A stretch of DNA of 11,489 bases. Origin: Enorma sp964624825. Lineage in GTDB: Bacteria > Actinomycetota > Coriobacteriia > Coriobacteriales > Coriobacteriaceae. The stretch is from positions 1 through 11,489 of the forward strand of contig CAZUYD010000042.1 of the NCBI GenBank assembly GCA_964624825.1, given 5' to 3'. Below, in pieces: positions 5,173 through 11,489 of the stretch. Below the pieces are notes generated by a model, which was given only the letters and a program-made list of their open reading frames with translations, was not told the origin of the DNA and ran no database searches. Made by a program: the position numbers and the translations under genes. Within the stretch, counting starts at the first letter, position 1. Every line of letters starts with the position of its first letter.

Positions 5173-6447
5173 ATGAATGAACAGAAGCACGATGCGACAA
5201 ACCCGGAACGCCATGAAGCGCACGGAGCGGCTACACCGCAGGCAACGGTGACCGCGCGCATCCAAGCGCTCGGATCCGAGATGGAGCCATACATCATCGA
5301 GCAGCGCCGCTACTTCCATCGTCATCCCGAGCCAAGCCTCGAGGAATTCGAAACGACGGCGGCGATCGCACGGGAACTTGATGCTCTGGGCATCCCCTAT
5401 GAGCAGCCGCTCGAAACGGGACTTGTCGCCACGCTTGCCGGAACGGCGCCCGATGCCTATCGCGCAGACGGCACGCCCCGGCGCCGGCTGATCATTCGCG
5501 CGGACATCGACGCGCTGCCCGTTATCGAACGCACCGGCATATCCTATGCCAGCGAGAACGAGGGCTTCATGCATGCGTGCGGGCACGATTGCCATATCGC
5601 CATGCAACTCGGGGCGCTGCGGATCCTTACCCAGATGCGCGATGAGCTGCAGGGCGAAGTACGCGCCGTCTTTCAACCGTCTGAAGAAAACGGATGCGGC
5701 GCCAAGATGATGGTGGACGCGGGCGTATGCGCAGGCGTTGACGGCGCATATGCGGCACACATCTGGAGCGAAGTCGACGCAGGCACCATCTCGTGCGAGG
5801 CGGGTCCGCGCATGGCGAACACCGACTGGTTCCGCATCGACGTGCGCGGCACATCCTGCCACGGCGCCATGCCGCAGCGCGGGGCGGATGCAATCGTCGC
5901 GGCGGCCGAAATCGTAAGCAACCTACAGACCATCGTAAGCCGCAACCTCGATCCCTACGAGCCCGCCGTGGTCACCGTAGGCGAGCTCCATGGTGGCACA
6001 GCGCGCAACATCGTCGCGGACACGGCGTATCTCACGGGCACCGTGCGCACGTATAGCGATACTGCGCACGAGGCGATGCCCCGGCTCATCGAGCAGATAG
6101 CCCAACATACGGCCGCCGCGCTGGGTGCCGAGGCAAAACTCACCGAATACACCGTGGCACATGGCGCAGTGATAAACGACGAGCGCGCGGCGGCACGATG
6201 CCGCACGGCGATCGTCAAGGTGCTGGGCGAGAACGCAACGGGACGCTACCGCGGCACGCTTTCGGGAGAGGATTTCTCGGAATACCTACGTCGCGTGCCC
6301 GGCGTCCTCGTGTTCGTGGGCACGCGCAACTCTGCGATCGGCGCTACGTTCCCCCAGCACTCCTGCTTCTATACGGTCGATGAAAGCGTGCTGGCGCGCG
6401 GCGCCATGCTCGCTGCACAATACGCCATCGACTTCCTAGCCGAATAG
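5173..6447 (+). CDS. M20-family metal-dependent amidohydrolase
   Basis: This is a dizinc amidohydrolase of the M20 aminoacylase/hippuricase group, which removes N-acyl groups from amino acids or similar amides. Residue numbers here count from the ATG at 5164 (427 aa); the preferred start at residue 4 gives 424 aa. Motifs seen are RRYFHRHPEPS (48-58), LIIRADIDALPV (109-120), HACGHDCH (137-144, ligands C139 and H141), FQPSEE (170-175, E174/E175), AAHIW (H199), the dimerisation or lid-domain GTSCHGAMPQRGADAI (229-244), TARNIVADTA (279-288), and QHSCFYTVDES (398-408, H399). The N-terminal 30 residues are polar and not conserved. It has no signal peptide, so it is cytosolic. It is divergent from the other amidohydrolase. 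The substrate is unknown. Confidence 0.92.
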   Translation: MNEQKHDATNPERHEAHGAATPQATVTARIQALGSEMEPYIIEQRRYFHRHPEPSLEEFETTAAIARELDALGIPYEQPLETGLVATLAGTAPDAYRADGTPRRRLIIRADIDALPVIERTGISYASENEGFMHACGHDCHIAMQLGALRILTQMRDELQGEVRAVFQPSEENGCGAKMMVDAGVCAGVDGAYAAHIWSEVDAGTISCEAGPRMANTDWFRIDVRGTSCHGAMPQRGADAIVAAAEIVSNLQTIVSRNLDPYEPAVVTVGELHGGTARNIVADTAYLTGTVRTYSDTAHEAMPRLIEQIAQHTAAALGAEAKLTEYTVAHGAVINDERAAARCRTAIVKVLGENATGRYRGTLSGEDFSEYLRRVPGVLVFVGTRNSAIGATFPQHSCFYTVDESVLARGAMLAAQYAIDFLAE

Positions 6448-6474
6448 CGCAGTGCACCTTGAGGGTAAAACACC

Positions 6475-6588
6475 CCGGAACGGAGCAGCGCGGCGCGGAG
6501 GCTTCTGGAGGGCAGCATCATAGCCACGCCCCGCGTGACCGGAAGCGCGGCGCGGCGCGTACTGGGAGGGCGATGACGCCCCAGCACG
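6475..6588 (+). repeat. Imperfect tandem duplication, about 64 bp
   Basis: Two related GC-rich segments, about 6475-6534 and 6539-6588, each begin CCGGAA and continue through GCGCGGCGCGG, CTGG-AGGGC and ACGCCCC. The first copy has a short insertion and several changes. They fill the gap between the M20 gene and the sirtuin gene and have no clear coding potential. Confidence 0.5.
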
Positions 6589-6657
6589 CAAAGCTCAGCA
6601 CAGGGCACTGCGCGCCATGGCATCATGCGGGACGTATACATACCGAAATGGAGAGCG

Positions 6658-7587
6658 ATGAACGGAACACTTAGGCTTATCGGTACCTCGGGGCGCGAGG
6701 ATAATCCCAACCAAATCAAGCACCTCGCACAAGCGCTCAATACCGCCGATGCTGTGATTATCGGTGCGGGAGCCGGGCTTTCTACCGCAGCCGGACTCGC
6801 GTACTCTGGACCGCGCTTTATGCAGTGGTTCGCAGACTTCGAGCAAGCGTACGACTTCCACGATATGTACGCAGGCGGCTTCTTCCCCTTCGATACGCTC
6901 GAGGAGCAGTGGGCGTACTGGAGCCGTTTCATTTACTGCAATCGCTATGGCGCGTCGGTGGGTACCCCATATCTCGCCCTGCTTGAGCTTGTGCGCAACC
7001 GTGATTATTTCGTGCTTACCACCAACGTTGACCATCAATTCCAACGCGCGGGCTTCGACAAGCACCGCCTGTTCTACACCCAGGGAGACTATGGACTTTG
7101 GCAATGTAGCGAGCCGTGCCACGCACGCACGTACGACAATGAGGAACCGATCTATGCCATGCTTGAAAGCCAGGGGTATGCGAGAGACTCGAATGGCACG
7201 TACAGGATGCCCGCAGGGGCAACGCCTCGCATGAAGATTGCGCGTGACCTGGTGCCCCATTGCCCCGTCTGCGGCAAACCGATAGCGATGAACCTGCGCA
7301 GCGACGATACCTTCGTTGAAGACGATGGCTGGCACCGCGCGGCTGAGCGCTGGGCAGACTTTCAGCGTCGCCACACCGGAATGCGCACGCTCTACCTAGA
7401 GCTTGGGGTGGGCTATAACACACCCGCCATCATCAAGTTCCCGTTCTGGAAGGCGGTCGACAAGAACCCGCACGCAACCTATGCATGCATCAACCTCGGT
7501 GAGGCGGTGGCGCCGGTAGCGCTCGAACGGCAGTCGATCCTCATCGATGGAGCCATCGCCGAGGTGCTCAGTGAACTTATGGGTTAG
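6658..7587 (+). CDS. Sir2-family protein, class M-like
   Basis: This is a NAD-dependent sirtuin fold of 309 residues. Motifs are the NAD-binding GAGAGLSTAAG (36-46), the YAGGFFPF...EEQWAYWSR block (71-90), TTNVDHQFQRAGF (121-133, N123), FYTQGDYGLWQCSEPCH (139-155), and a Zn ribbon with C150, C154, C202 and C205. A Gln (Q142, TQGD) stands where ordinary deacylating sirtuins have the catalytic His. An Asn-Gln pair of this kind is known from class M sirtuins (SirTM), which ADP-ribosylate lipoylated GcvH-L proteins. The ATG at 6658 has GGAG four bases before it; an upstream in-frame ATG at 6625 has no SD. The usual SirTM partners (macrodomain, GcvH-L, LplA) are absent from this window, so its partner is unknown. 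Confidence 0.85.
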   Translation: MNGTLRLIGTSGREDNPNQIKHLAQALNTADAVIIGAGAGLSTAAGLAYSGPRFMQWFADFEQAYDFHDMYAGGFFPFDTLEEQWAYWSRFIYCNRYGASVGTPYLALLELVRNRDYFVLTTNVDHQFQRAGFDKHRLFYTQGDYGLWQCSEPCHARTYDNEEPIYAMLESQGYARDSNGTYRMPAGATPRMKIARDLVPHCPVCGKPIAMNLRSDDTFVEDDGWHRAAERWADFQRRHTGMRTLYLELGVGYNTPAIIKFPFWKAVDKNPHATYACINLGEAVAPVALERQSILIDGAIAEVLSELMG

Positions 7588-7609
7588 CAACCAAAACCGC
7601 AACGAATGA

Positions 7610-7665
7610 GGCTGCTTCAGGGGAATGGAAAATCGCGTCCCAAAAAGTGATGGCATGAAGCAGCC
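7610..7665 (+). repeat. 10-bp inverted repeat, candidate hairpin
   Basis: GGCTGCTTCA (7610-7619) and TGAAGCAGCC (7656-7665) are perfect complements around a 36-nt loop, starting 23 nt after the sirtuin stop codon. Inner GGGA/TCCC pairing is possible. No U tract follows, so it is either a non-canonical 3' hairpin or a structural element ahead of the next gene. The rest of the gap (7666-7800) shows CATACAAT at about 7700 as a weak -10 candidate. Confidence 0.55.
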
Positions 7666-7800
7666 AGTAGCTTGATGCAACCACCTCTCTGGTGCTTGAG
7701 CATACAATGCGAAACAATGGAAACGGATGCACACCCTCATCCTAAGAGCAGGGTATAAGCGGACTGTTCAGCTCGATCCTCGCACAGAAGGGACATTCGC

Positions 7801-8307
7801 ATGGCGCTCGAGGAAATCAACCTTTCCGACCTTTCAATCAACCCGTTCGAGCTCATCGGCCATGAATGGGGGCTCGTCACCGCAGGCAACGAGGACGGCT
7901 TCAACACCATGACGATCAGCTGGGGCGGCATGGGTGTGCTGTGGGGTAAAAACGTCGTGACGATCTACATTCGTCCCCAGCGCTACACCAAGCAGTTCGT
8001 AGATGCCGCCGATCGCTTTACGCTTTCCTTCTACGCGCCCGAACATAAGCACGCGCTCAGCGTGTTGGGCACCAAGAGCGGACGCGATGGCGACAAGGTA
8101 GCCGAGGTAGGGTTCACGCCGTTGTTCCTCGACGGAACCACCGCGTTCGAAGAGGCGCGCCTCGTCTTTGTATGCCGTAAGCTGTACGCAAGCCAGTTCA
8201 CACCGGAGCAGTTCATAGACACGCAGATCGACGAAGAAGTGTATCCCGACCAAAGCCATCACACCATGTATATTGGCGAGATTGAGCACGTCTATAAAGC
8301 CGAATAG
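7801..8307 (+). CDS. Flavin reductase-like domain protein
   Basis: This 168-residue protein belongs by pattern to the FMN-binding split-barrel flavin reductase-like group. The N-terminal INPFELIGHEWGLVTAG (14-30) and NTMTISWGGMGVLW (35-48) segments match its usual core, in which a flavin phosphate and ring are bound, and IRPQRYTKQFVDAADRFTLS (57-76) follows. In this group, members either reduce free flavin with NAD(P)H or simply carry FMN. The ATG has AAGGG about nine bases upstream. No oxygenase partner is visible nearby. It is monocistronic by position, ending in a strong dyad shared with the convergent ATPase gene. Its precise reaction is not known. Confidence 0.85.
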   Translation: MALEEINLSDLSINPFELIGHEWGLVTAGNEDGFNTMTISWGGMGVLWGKNVVTIYIRPQRYTKQFVDAADRFTLSFYAPEHKHALSVLGTKSGRDGDKVAEVGFTPLFLDGTTAFEEARLVFVCRKLYASQFTPEQFIDTQIDEEVYPDQSHHTMYIGEIEHVYKAE

Positions 8308-8336
8308 GCACGCTCTGTTCAGCGCTGAAACGGAAC

Positions 8337-8370
8337 GATAAGGGAGGCTCGCCAGCGAGCCTCCCTTATC
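8337..8370. terminator. Bidirectional terminator, 16-bp perfect dyad
   Basis: GATAAGGGAGGCTCGC (8337-8352) and its exact complement (8355-8370) flank a CA loop. The dyad sits between two convergent genes, 29 bp after the flavin reductase stop, and contains the stop codon (8366-8368) of the ATPase gene in its right arm. T-rich sequence follows only on the minus strand (ATCGTTCCGTTTC), so it is best read as a shared, partly canonical terminator. Confidence 0.8.
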
Positions 8371-10075
8371 GCATGCGGACGCGGTTGAGCGCGGCAAACA
8401 GTTCTTGTGGTCGCGGAAGTACCCAGCTACAGGATGCCTCGCCGAAGGGAGAAAGCACGCTCCAACCGCGCTCATCGAGCAGGGCATAGATCGAATCGAC
8501 GACCTCGGCCAGCGAACGCGTTCCATCGAGCAGATGCCGCTCGAGCACGATGCGTGCCATCTGAGCGAGCGCCGACACTTGCCCGGTATCGACCAGCTGC
8601 TCAACATGGCGCATATCGACCGACGCATCACCGACCGAGAATCCGTCGCGTCCCTGTACGCGCACCTTGAGGCGCCCCTTGCGCGCAGCGACCGCTCCCA
8701 CGCGCGGGGTACGCCCGCTGCGTTTCCGCACGCCTTCCACCGGATGCGCGGACGCTCCTTGAAACGATGTGCCCGCATCGGCAAGAACGGCACGGACGCG
8801 AGCGGTAATGTCACGCGTCTCATAGGCATCCATCTGGATCACGACATCGGCAGCAGGGAAAAACGCGCCCGAGCTGCCCACCACGAGCACGGTACTCACG
8901 CCGTCGCGCTCCCAAAGCTCGCGCACATGGTCGACGAACGGTGAGATAGGCTCGTGATCTGCTGCGACGACCGCCTCCATGAGCTCGTCGCGCACCATGA
9001 AATTGGTGGCCGAGGTATCCTCGTCAATAAGCAGCACGCGAGCGCCAGCCTCGAGCGCCTCCACCGTCGAGGCAGCCTGCGAGGTGCTTCCACTCGCGTC
9101 GTCTGTGGAAAACGATGTGGTATCGCGCCCGTCGGGCAGATTGTTGATGAAGGGCGAGATGTCTTGCGAGCGCACGACCCGGCCGTCTTCGGCGCGCAGC
9201 TTCACGGCGGTCGCATCGGTAATGACGAGCTCGCGCCCATCGCCCGCAATATGGTTATACACGCCTTCCTGCAGCGCCTTGAGCAACGTTGATTTGCCGT
9301 GATACCCGCCGCCGACCACCAGCGTGACCCCGCGAGGAACGCCCATGCCAGAAACCGCCCCCCGATGCGGCAACGCAAGCGTCACCTGCAACGATGCAGT
9401 CGAGGCAAACGGGCGCGCGCCCTTGAGTGGACATGACGAGACGCCGCTTGCGCGGGGCAGCACCGAACCGTCGGCGACGAACGCGACCAGGTCGAGCTCC
9501 TGCAGCGCCTCGCGCACCGCCTGCTGGTCGTCCGCCAGATCGGCCGCCGCCCGGGCATCTCGCATTCCGCGACCGTCGAGCAGCAGCGCGCGCTCCACGC
9601 AGGCGGGGACAAGGTCGAGCAGCATGTGTGCCGCGGCGCGTCCATCAATGGTGCGCCCATGCGCCGGCAGCCCCGCTTCAAGCCGCAGGACGATTCCCCC
9701 ATAAGAATCGATCTCGCAGGCAGAACGCGCCAGCACCTCTGGTCCTGGCGCCACCGTAACGATGAGTCCGCTCTTGCCCGAGCCACCCGCTTTGAAGCTC
9801 ACGCGTCGCGCTTCTGCGGCAAACCGACGCACCAACAAGTCCTCGACTGCCACCCGGCGGTGCATCGCGTTGCGCAACGACGCAGGCAGCTGCGCCTCAT
9901 CACCTGGTACATAGACCGTAAGCTGCGACGGCGCCGCGAAAGGATCTCCCTGCACATGGTCGACCGAAAGCTCGAACGTTCCGAAATCGTACGCGCCCCG
10001 CAGCGCCTTGTACGCCGGATATCCGCACCGGTCGATCGATGCGAGTTTCTGCTCAAGGTCTCGGTTTGTGTTCAC
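8366..10075 (-). CDS. Predicted ATPase of the ABC class
   Basis: This 569-residue protein matches the ABC_ATPase family (COG3044-type predicted ATPases), whose function is unknown. The N-terminal part carries DLEQKLASID (6-15), YPAYKALRGAYDF (19-31) and SVDHVQGDPFAAPS (37-50), the family hallmark. The ATPase core has Walker A GGGYHGKST (255-263), a serine-rich ABC signature-like stretch ASGSTSQAASTVEALEAG (327-344), and Walker B VLLIDEDTSATNFM (347-360). No membrane segment is present, so it is not a transporter subunit. The frame is open to 10237, but GTG at 10075 gives the normal family start and length with AGAGGGG five bases upstream (10081-10087). It is divergent from the YbaK-type gene. 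Confidence 0.9.
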   Translation of the reverse strand: MNTNRDLEQKLASIDRCGYPAYKALRGAYDFGTFELSVDHVQGDPFAAPSQLTVYVPGDEAQLPASLRNAMHRRVAVEDLLVRRFAAEARRVSFKAGGSGKSGLIVTVAPGPEVLARSACEIDSYGGIVLRLEAGLPAHGRTIDGRAAAHMLLDLVPACVERALLLDGRGMRDARAAADLADDQQAVREALQELDLVAFVADGSVLPRASGVSSCPLKGARPFASTASLQVTLALPHRGAVSGMGVPRGVTLVVGGGYHGKSTLLKALQEGVYNHIAGDGRELVITDATAVKLRAEDGRVVRSQDISPFINNLPDGRDTTSFSTDDASGSTSQAASTVEALEAGARVLLIDEDTSATNFMVRDELMEAVVAADHEPISPFVDHVRELWERDGVSTVLVVGSSGAFFPAADVVIQMDAYETRDITARVRAVLADAGTSFQGASAHPVEGVRKRSGRTPRVGAVAARKGRLKVRVQGRDGFSVGDASVDMRHVEQLVDTGQVSALAQMARIVLERHLLDGTRSLAEVVDSIYALLDERGWSVLSPFGEASCSWVLPRPQELFAALNRVRMR

Positions 10076-10235
10076 GGCGCCCCCTCTGCGCACTACATCT
10101 GGTTCAGTGCTACCACACAAGTCTTCGTGCACATCTATTGGTACCATAGCACCATGCTCGCGCGGTTTACGACTGAACGCGCATAGGAACGCGTAGACGC
10201 GCATTGCGCAAAAAACAAGAAACTGGAGGCACGAC
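10076..10235. other. Divergent gap before the YbaK-type gene
   Basis: This 160-bp spacer must hold promoters for the ATPase gene (minus) and the deacylase gene (plus). Close to the deacylase RBS, imperfect tandem copies GAACGCGCATAG (10175-10186), GAACGCGTAG (10187-10196) and ACGCGCATTG (10197-10206) are seen. No convincing promoter pair was identified. Confidence 0.45.
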
Positions 10236-10706
10236 ATGGCAATTGAGCGGGTACGGAATTACCTGGCACGATATGGACTTGACGAGCGAATATTGGAGTT
10301 CGAGACGTCGAGCGCCACGGTGGAGCTCGCCGCTCACGCGCTGGGATGTGCGCCGGAACACATTGCGAAGACGCTCTCCTTCCATATGGGAGACCGCGTG
10401 GCCTTGGTCGTTGCCGCGGGCGATGCGCGCATCGATAATCCCAAGTTCAAGGCGAAGTTCCACACAAAAGCAAAGATGCTCAAGGCGGAGGAGGCCGAGA
10501 AGCTCATCGGGCATGCCGTGGGCGGCGTGTGCCCCTTCGCGGTCAACGAGGGCTGCGACGTCTATCTCGACGCTTCGCTCAAACGCTTCGAGACCGTGTT
10601 CCCCGCCTGCGGCAGCGCAAACAGCGCCATCGAGCTTACCTTAGACGAGCTGGAGCACGTATGCGCACCCTGCAGCTGGATCGACGTTTGCAAGTTGCCG
10701 GAGTAG
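10236..10706 (+). CDS. YbaK/EbsC-family aminoacyl-tRNA deacylase
   Basis: This 156-residue protein of the YbaK/ProX-like superfamily is a trans-acting editing enzyme that hydrolyses mischarged tRNA (Cys-tRNA-Pro in characterised YbaK). Matching features are GCAPEHIAKTLSF (37-49) with the catalytic lysine K45, DARIDNPKFKAKF (63-75), the GHAVGGVCPF loop (92-101), VYLDASLKRFETVFPACG (109-126), and GSANSAIELT (126-135) near the C-terminus. It acts in the cytosol with prolyl-tRNA synthetase. The ATG has GGAGG about seven bases upstream. It is the only gene on the plus strand here and seems monocistronic. The amino-acid specificity cannot be told from sequence. Confidence 0.92.
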   Translation: MAIERVRNYLARYGLDERILEFETSSATVELAAHALGCAPEHIAKTLSFHMGDRVALVVAAGDARIDNPKFKAKFHTKAKMLKAEEAEKLIGHAVGGVCPFAVNEGCDVYLDASLKRFETVFPACGSANSAIELTLDELEHVCAPCSWIDVCKLPE

Positions 10707-10760
10707 CGCATAGAACCAAGAGGGGTCTGACGGCAGAACCAAATGCAGGCAGTTTGTGAC

Positions 10761-10846
10761 TGAATCGTTCAATTACTCAGCGAAATGGAGTCCCGTGCTA
10801 TCAACGCAAAGAGCAGCGTTGTTATTGATTCGCTCAATCACTCGCG
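10761..10846. repeat. Imperfect direct repeat around a small hairpin
   Basis: A TGAATCGTTCAATTACTC-like motif at 10761-10782 recurs as TGATTCGCTCAATCACTC at 10826-10846 with a few changes. Between them CAACGC (10802-10807) pairs with GCGTTG (10816-10821), followed by TTATT. The hairpin may end the deacylase transcript about 95 nt past its stop codon, but its T tract is weak. Confidence 0.5.
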
Positions 10847-10998
10847 CCAATAGCCCCTTTGCTCACGCTCGCGTCAAGACAGCGCAAAAAGGATGCGATA
10901 TCAATCGGTGATGCCTAAGTCGATTCTTGCATGGCAGTGATATGCGTGACACAAACGCGAGAGACGCTACATCCCGCAACGTGTTTCATGGGACGGCG

Positions 10999-11149
10999 GC
11001 GACCACTTTTCAAGTTTGGCGACGCTTTTCGCGGATTCGCCGAGTATACCGGTCATCGTTGTAGAAGAAACCGCAGGTAGATAGCTCGCTGATTTCGAGG
11101 CTACTTTCAAAATCTCTAAAAAGTGTCGCCAAACTTGAAATGTGGTTGC
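10999..11149. repeat. Long imperfect inverted repeat, 31-bp arms
   Basis: Positions 10999-11029 pair with 11119-11149 over 31 bases. The core TTTCAAGTTTGGCGAC matches exactly, with two G.T pairs and one T.T mismatch outside it. Pairing resumes further inward (GGATT 11033-11037 with 11111-11115). The spacer between the main arms is 89 bp. The whole could be a folded RNA or a small palindromic dispersed element. It is similar in build, not in sequence, to the inverted repeat at 115-352. Confidence 0.75.
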
Positions 11150-11227
11150 GTGAAACGCGTGAAACGCTGTTGCACAGACACCTTTCTTGTCCGTGTGGGT
11201 GAAATCGGAGATGCATGGACATGGAAA

Positions 11228-11255
11228 CGGGGCTTCGGCTTGTACCGAAGCCCCG
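11228..11255 (-). terminator. 11-bp perfect hairpin terminator
   Basis: CGGGGCTTCGG (11228-11238) and CCGAAGCCCCG (11245-11255) form an 11-bp perfect stem with a six-base loop. On the minus strand it is followed by TTTCC. It lies about 150 nt after the ilvC stop, behind another hairpin, so it may be a second-line terminator or the 3' end of a short RNA transcribed between the two. Confidence 0.7.
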
Positions 11256-11381
11256 AATCGAGCTAAATTCCGTATTGAACCACCGAGCAGCTCACATGGG
11301 ATCGTGCACGCTTGGAGGAGTGCAGCGCAGCACCGTACAGCTATCGGGAGCGACACAGCGGCGTACGAAGCACGACCGATA

Positions 11382-11405
11382 AAGCCCCGATGAGCGCGGG
11401 GGCTT
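11382..11405 (-). terminator. ilvC terminator overlapping its stop codon
   Basis: On the minus strand AAGCCCC (complement of 11399-11405) pairs with GGGGCTT (complement of 11382-11388) around a ten-base loop and continues TATCGG. The stem begins within the ilvC TAA. It is a compact GC-rich intrinsic-type hairpin with a short T tail. Confidence 0.6.
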
Positions 11406-11489
11406 AGTCTTTCTTAATCCAGCTGAACATCGAGCGAATCTTCTTGCCCGTCTTCTCGATCTCGTGCTCGTTGGTCTTCTCGCGCTGCT
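11404..11489 (-). CDS. ilvC: Ketol-acid reductoisomerase, C-terminal end
   Basis: Only the last 27 codons are inside the window; the gene continues beyond its right edge. The tail QREKTNEHEIEKTGKKIR followed by SMFSWIKKD matches the C-terminus of bacterial ketol-acid reductoisomerase (IlvC), where a Glu-Xaa-(Val/Thr)-Gly-(Lys/Xaa)-(Lys/Xaa)-(Leu/Ile)-Arg helix leads to a Met-(Phe/Met)-(Ser/Pro)-Trp end. IlvC is a cytosolic Mg2+- and NAD(P)H-dependent enzyme of branched-chain amino acid synthesis. The stop is TAA at 11404-11406, immediately followed by a terminator. The identification rests on this short piece only. Confidence 0.82.
   Translation of the reverse strand, partial: QREKTNEHEIEKTGKKIRSMFSWIKKD

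Larger units (their letters stand above)
10707..11403. other. Gene-poor region with dyads
   Basis: These 700 bases between the deacylase and ilvC stops show no convincing gene. They hold an imperfect direct repeat, a small hairpin (10802-10821), a long imperfect inverted repeat (10999-11149), and two strong terminator hairpins (11228-11255 and 11382-11405). A minus-strand frame at 10967-11356 is made largely of the inverted-repeat sequence and is judged spurious. Confidence 0.6.

Noticed and set aside
4945..5862. 305-codon minus-strand frame opposite the M20 gene
   Set aside because: The M20 frame carries all family metal ligands; the minus frame has no motif or RBS.
10136..10148. GGTACC-centred near-palindrome as an operator
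   Set aside because: Only TGGTACCA is symmetric. The flanks are out of register, so it is likely chance.
10076..10237. N-terminal extension of the ABC-class ATPase to 10237
   Set aside because: The extension reads through the divergent promoter gap and overlaps the start of the deacylase gene. The GTG at 10075 has an SD and gives the family's usual start and length.
10967..11356. 129-codon minus-strand frame near ilvC
   Set aside because: It runs through both arms of the long inverted repeat and a terminator hairpin, and has no RBS or recognisable motif.

Overview
The window is about 11.5 kb of high-GC bacterial chromosome. A groES-groEL pair, ordinary housekeeping enzymes and G+C-rich third codon positions point to a member of the Actinomycetota. 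The protein flavour (GroEL without a Gly-Gly-Met tail, a class M-like sirtuin, an ABC-class predicted ATPase, an IlvC tail ending ...FSWIKKD) fits a gut- or mouth-type Coriobacteriia. That placement is inference from memory of protein style, not a search. No rRNA, tRNA, phage, transposase or CRISPR array is visible.

Layout from left to right. Positions 1-580 hold no convincing gene. They contain a 26-bp inverted repeat enclosing a terminator-like hairpin, a short direct repeat, and the groEL terminator. groEL (581-2218) and groES (2277-2564) lie on the minus strand and form a two-gene chaperonin operon. A 382-bp gap with the groES leader and a direct repeat separates them from a minus-strand YtcJ-type amidohydrolase (2947-4605). 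A complex 560-bp divergent intergenic region follows, with SD-like repeats, an 11-bp tandem repeat, dyads, and an array of three TGATCA-centred 15-bp units inside a 10-bp inverted repeat. Reading right from it is an M20 metallopeptidase/amidohydrolase (5173-6447), then a sirtuin resembling the protein-ADP-ribosylating class M (6658-7587), then a flavin reductase-like split-barrel protein (7801-8307). A perfect 16-bp dyad separates the last gene from the convergent ABC-class predicted ATPase on the minus strand (8366-10075). Divergent from the ATPase is a YbaK/EbsC-type aminoacyl-tRNA deacylase (10236-10706). A gene-poor 700-bp stretch with a roughly 150-nt imperfect long hairpin and two strong terminator hairpins leads to the 3' end of ilvC on the minus strand (11404-11489, cut by the window edge).

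The genes do not form one obvious pathway. groES-groEL are general proteostasis; ilvC is branched-chain amino acid synthesis; the two unrelated metal-dependent amidohydrolases share a divergent control region and may both hydrolyse amide-type nutrients; the YbaK-type protein is tRNA proofreading. The least understood parts are the class M-like sirtuin, which lacks its usual lipoylation/macrodomain neighbours here, the ABC-class ATPase, and several intergenic dyad elements that look like dispersed repeats or structured RNA. Nothing amounts to a clearly new multi-gene system. The best candidates for new biology are the intergenic elements and the orphan sirtuin.
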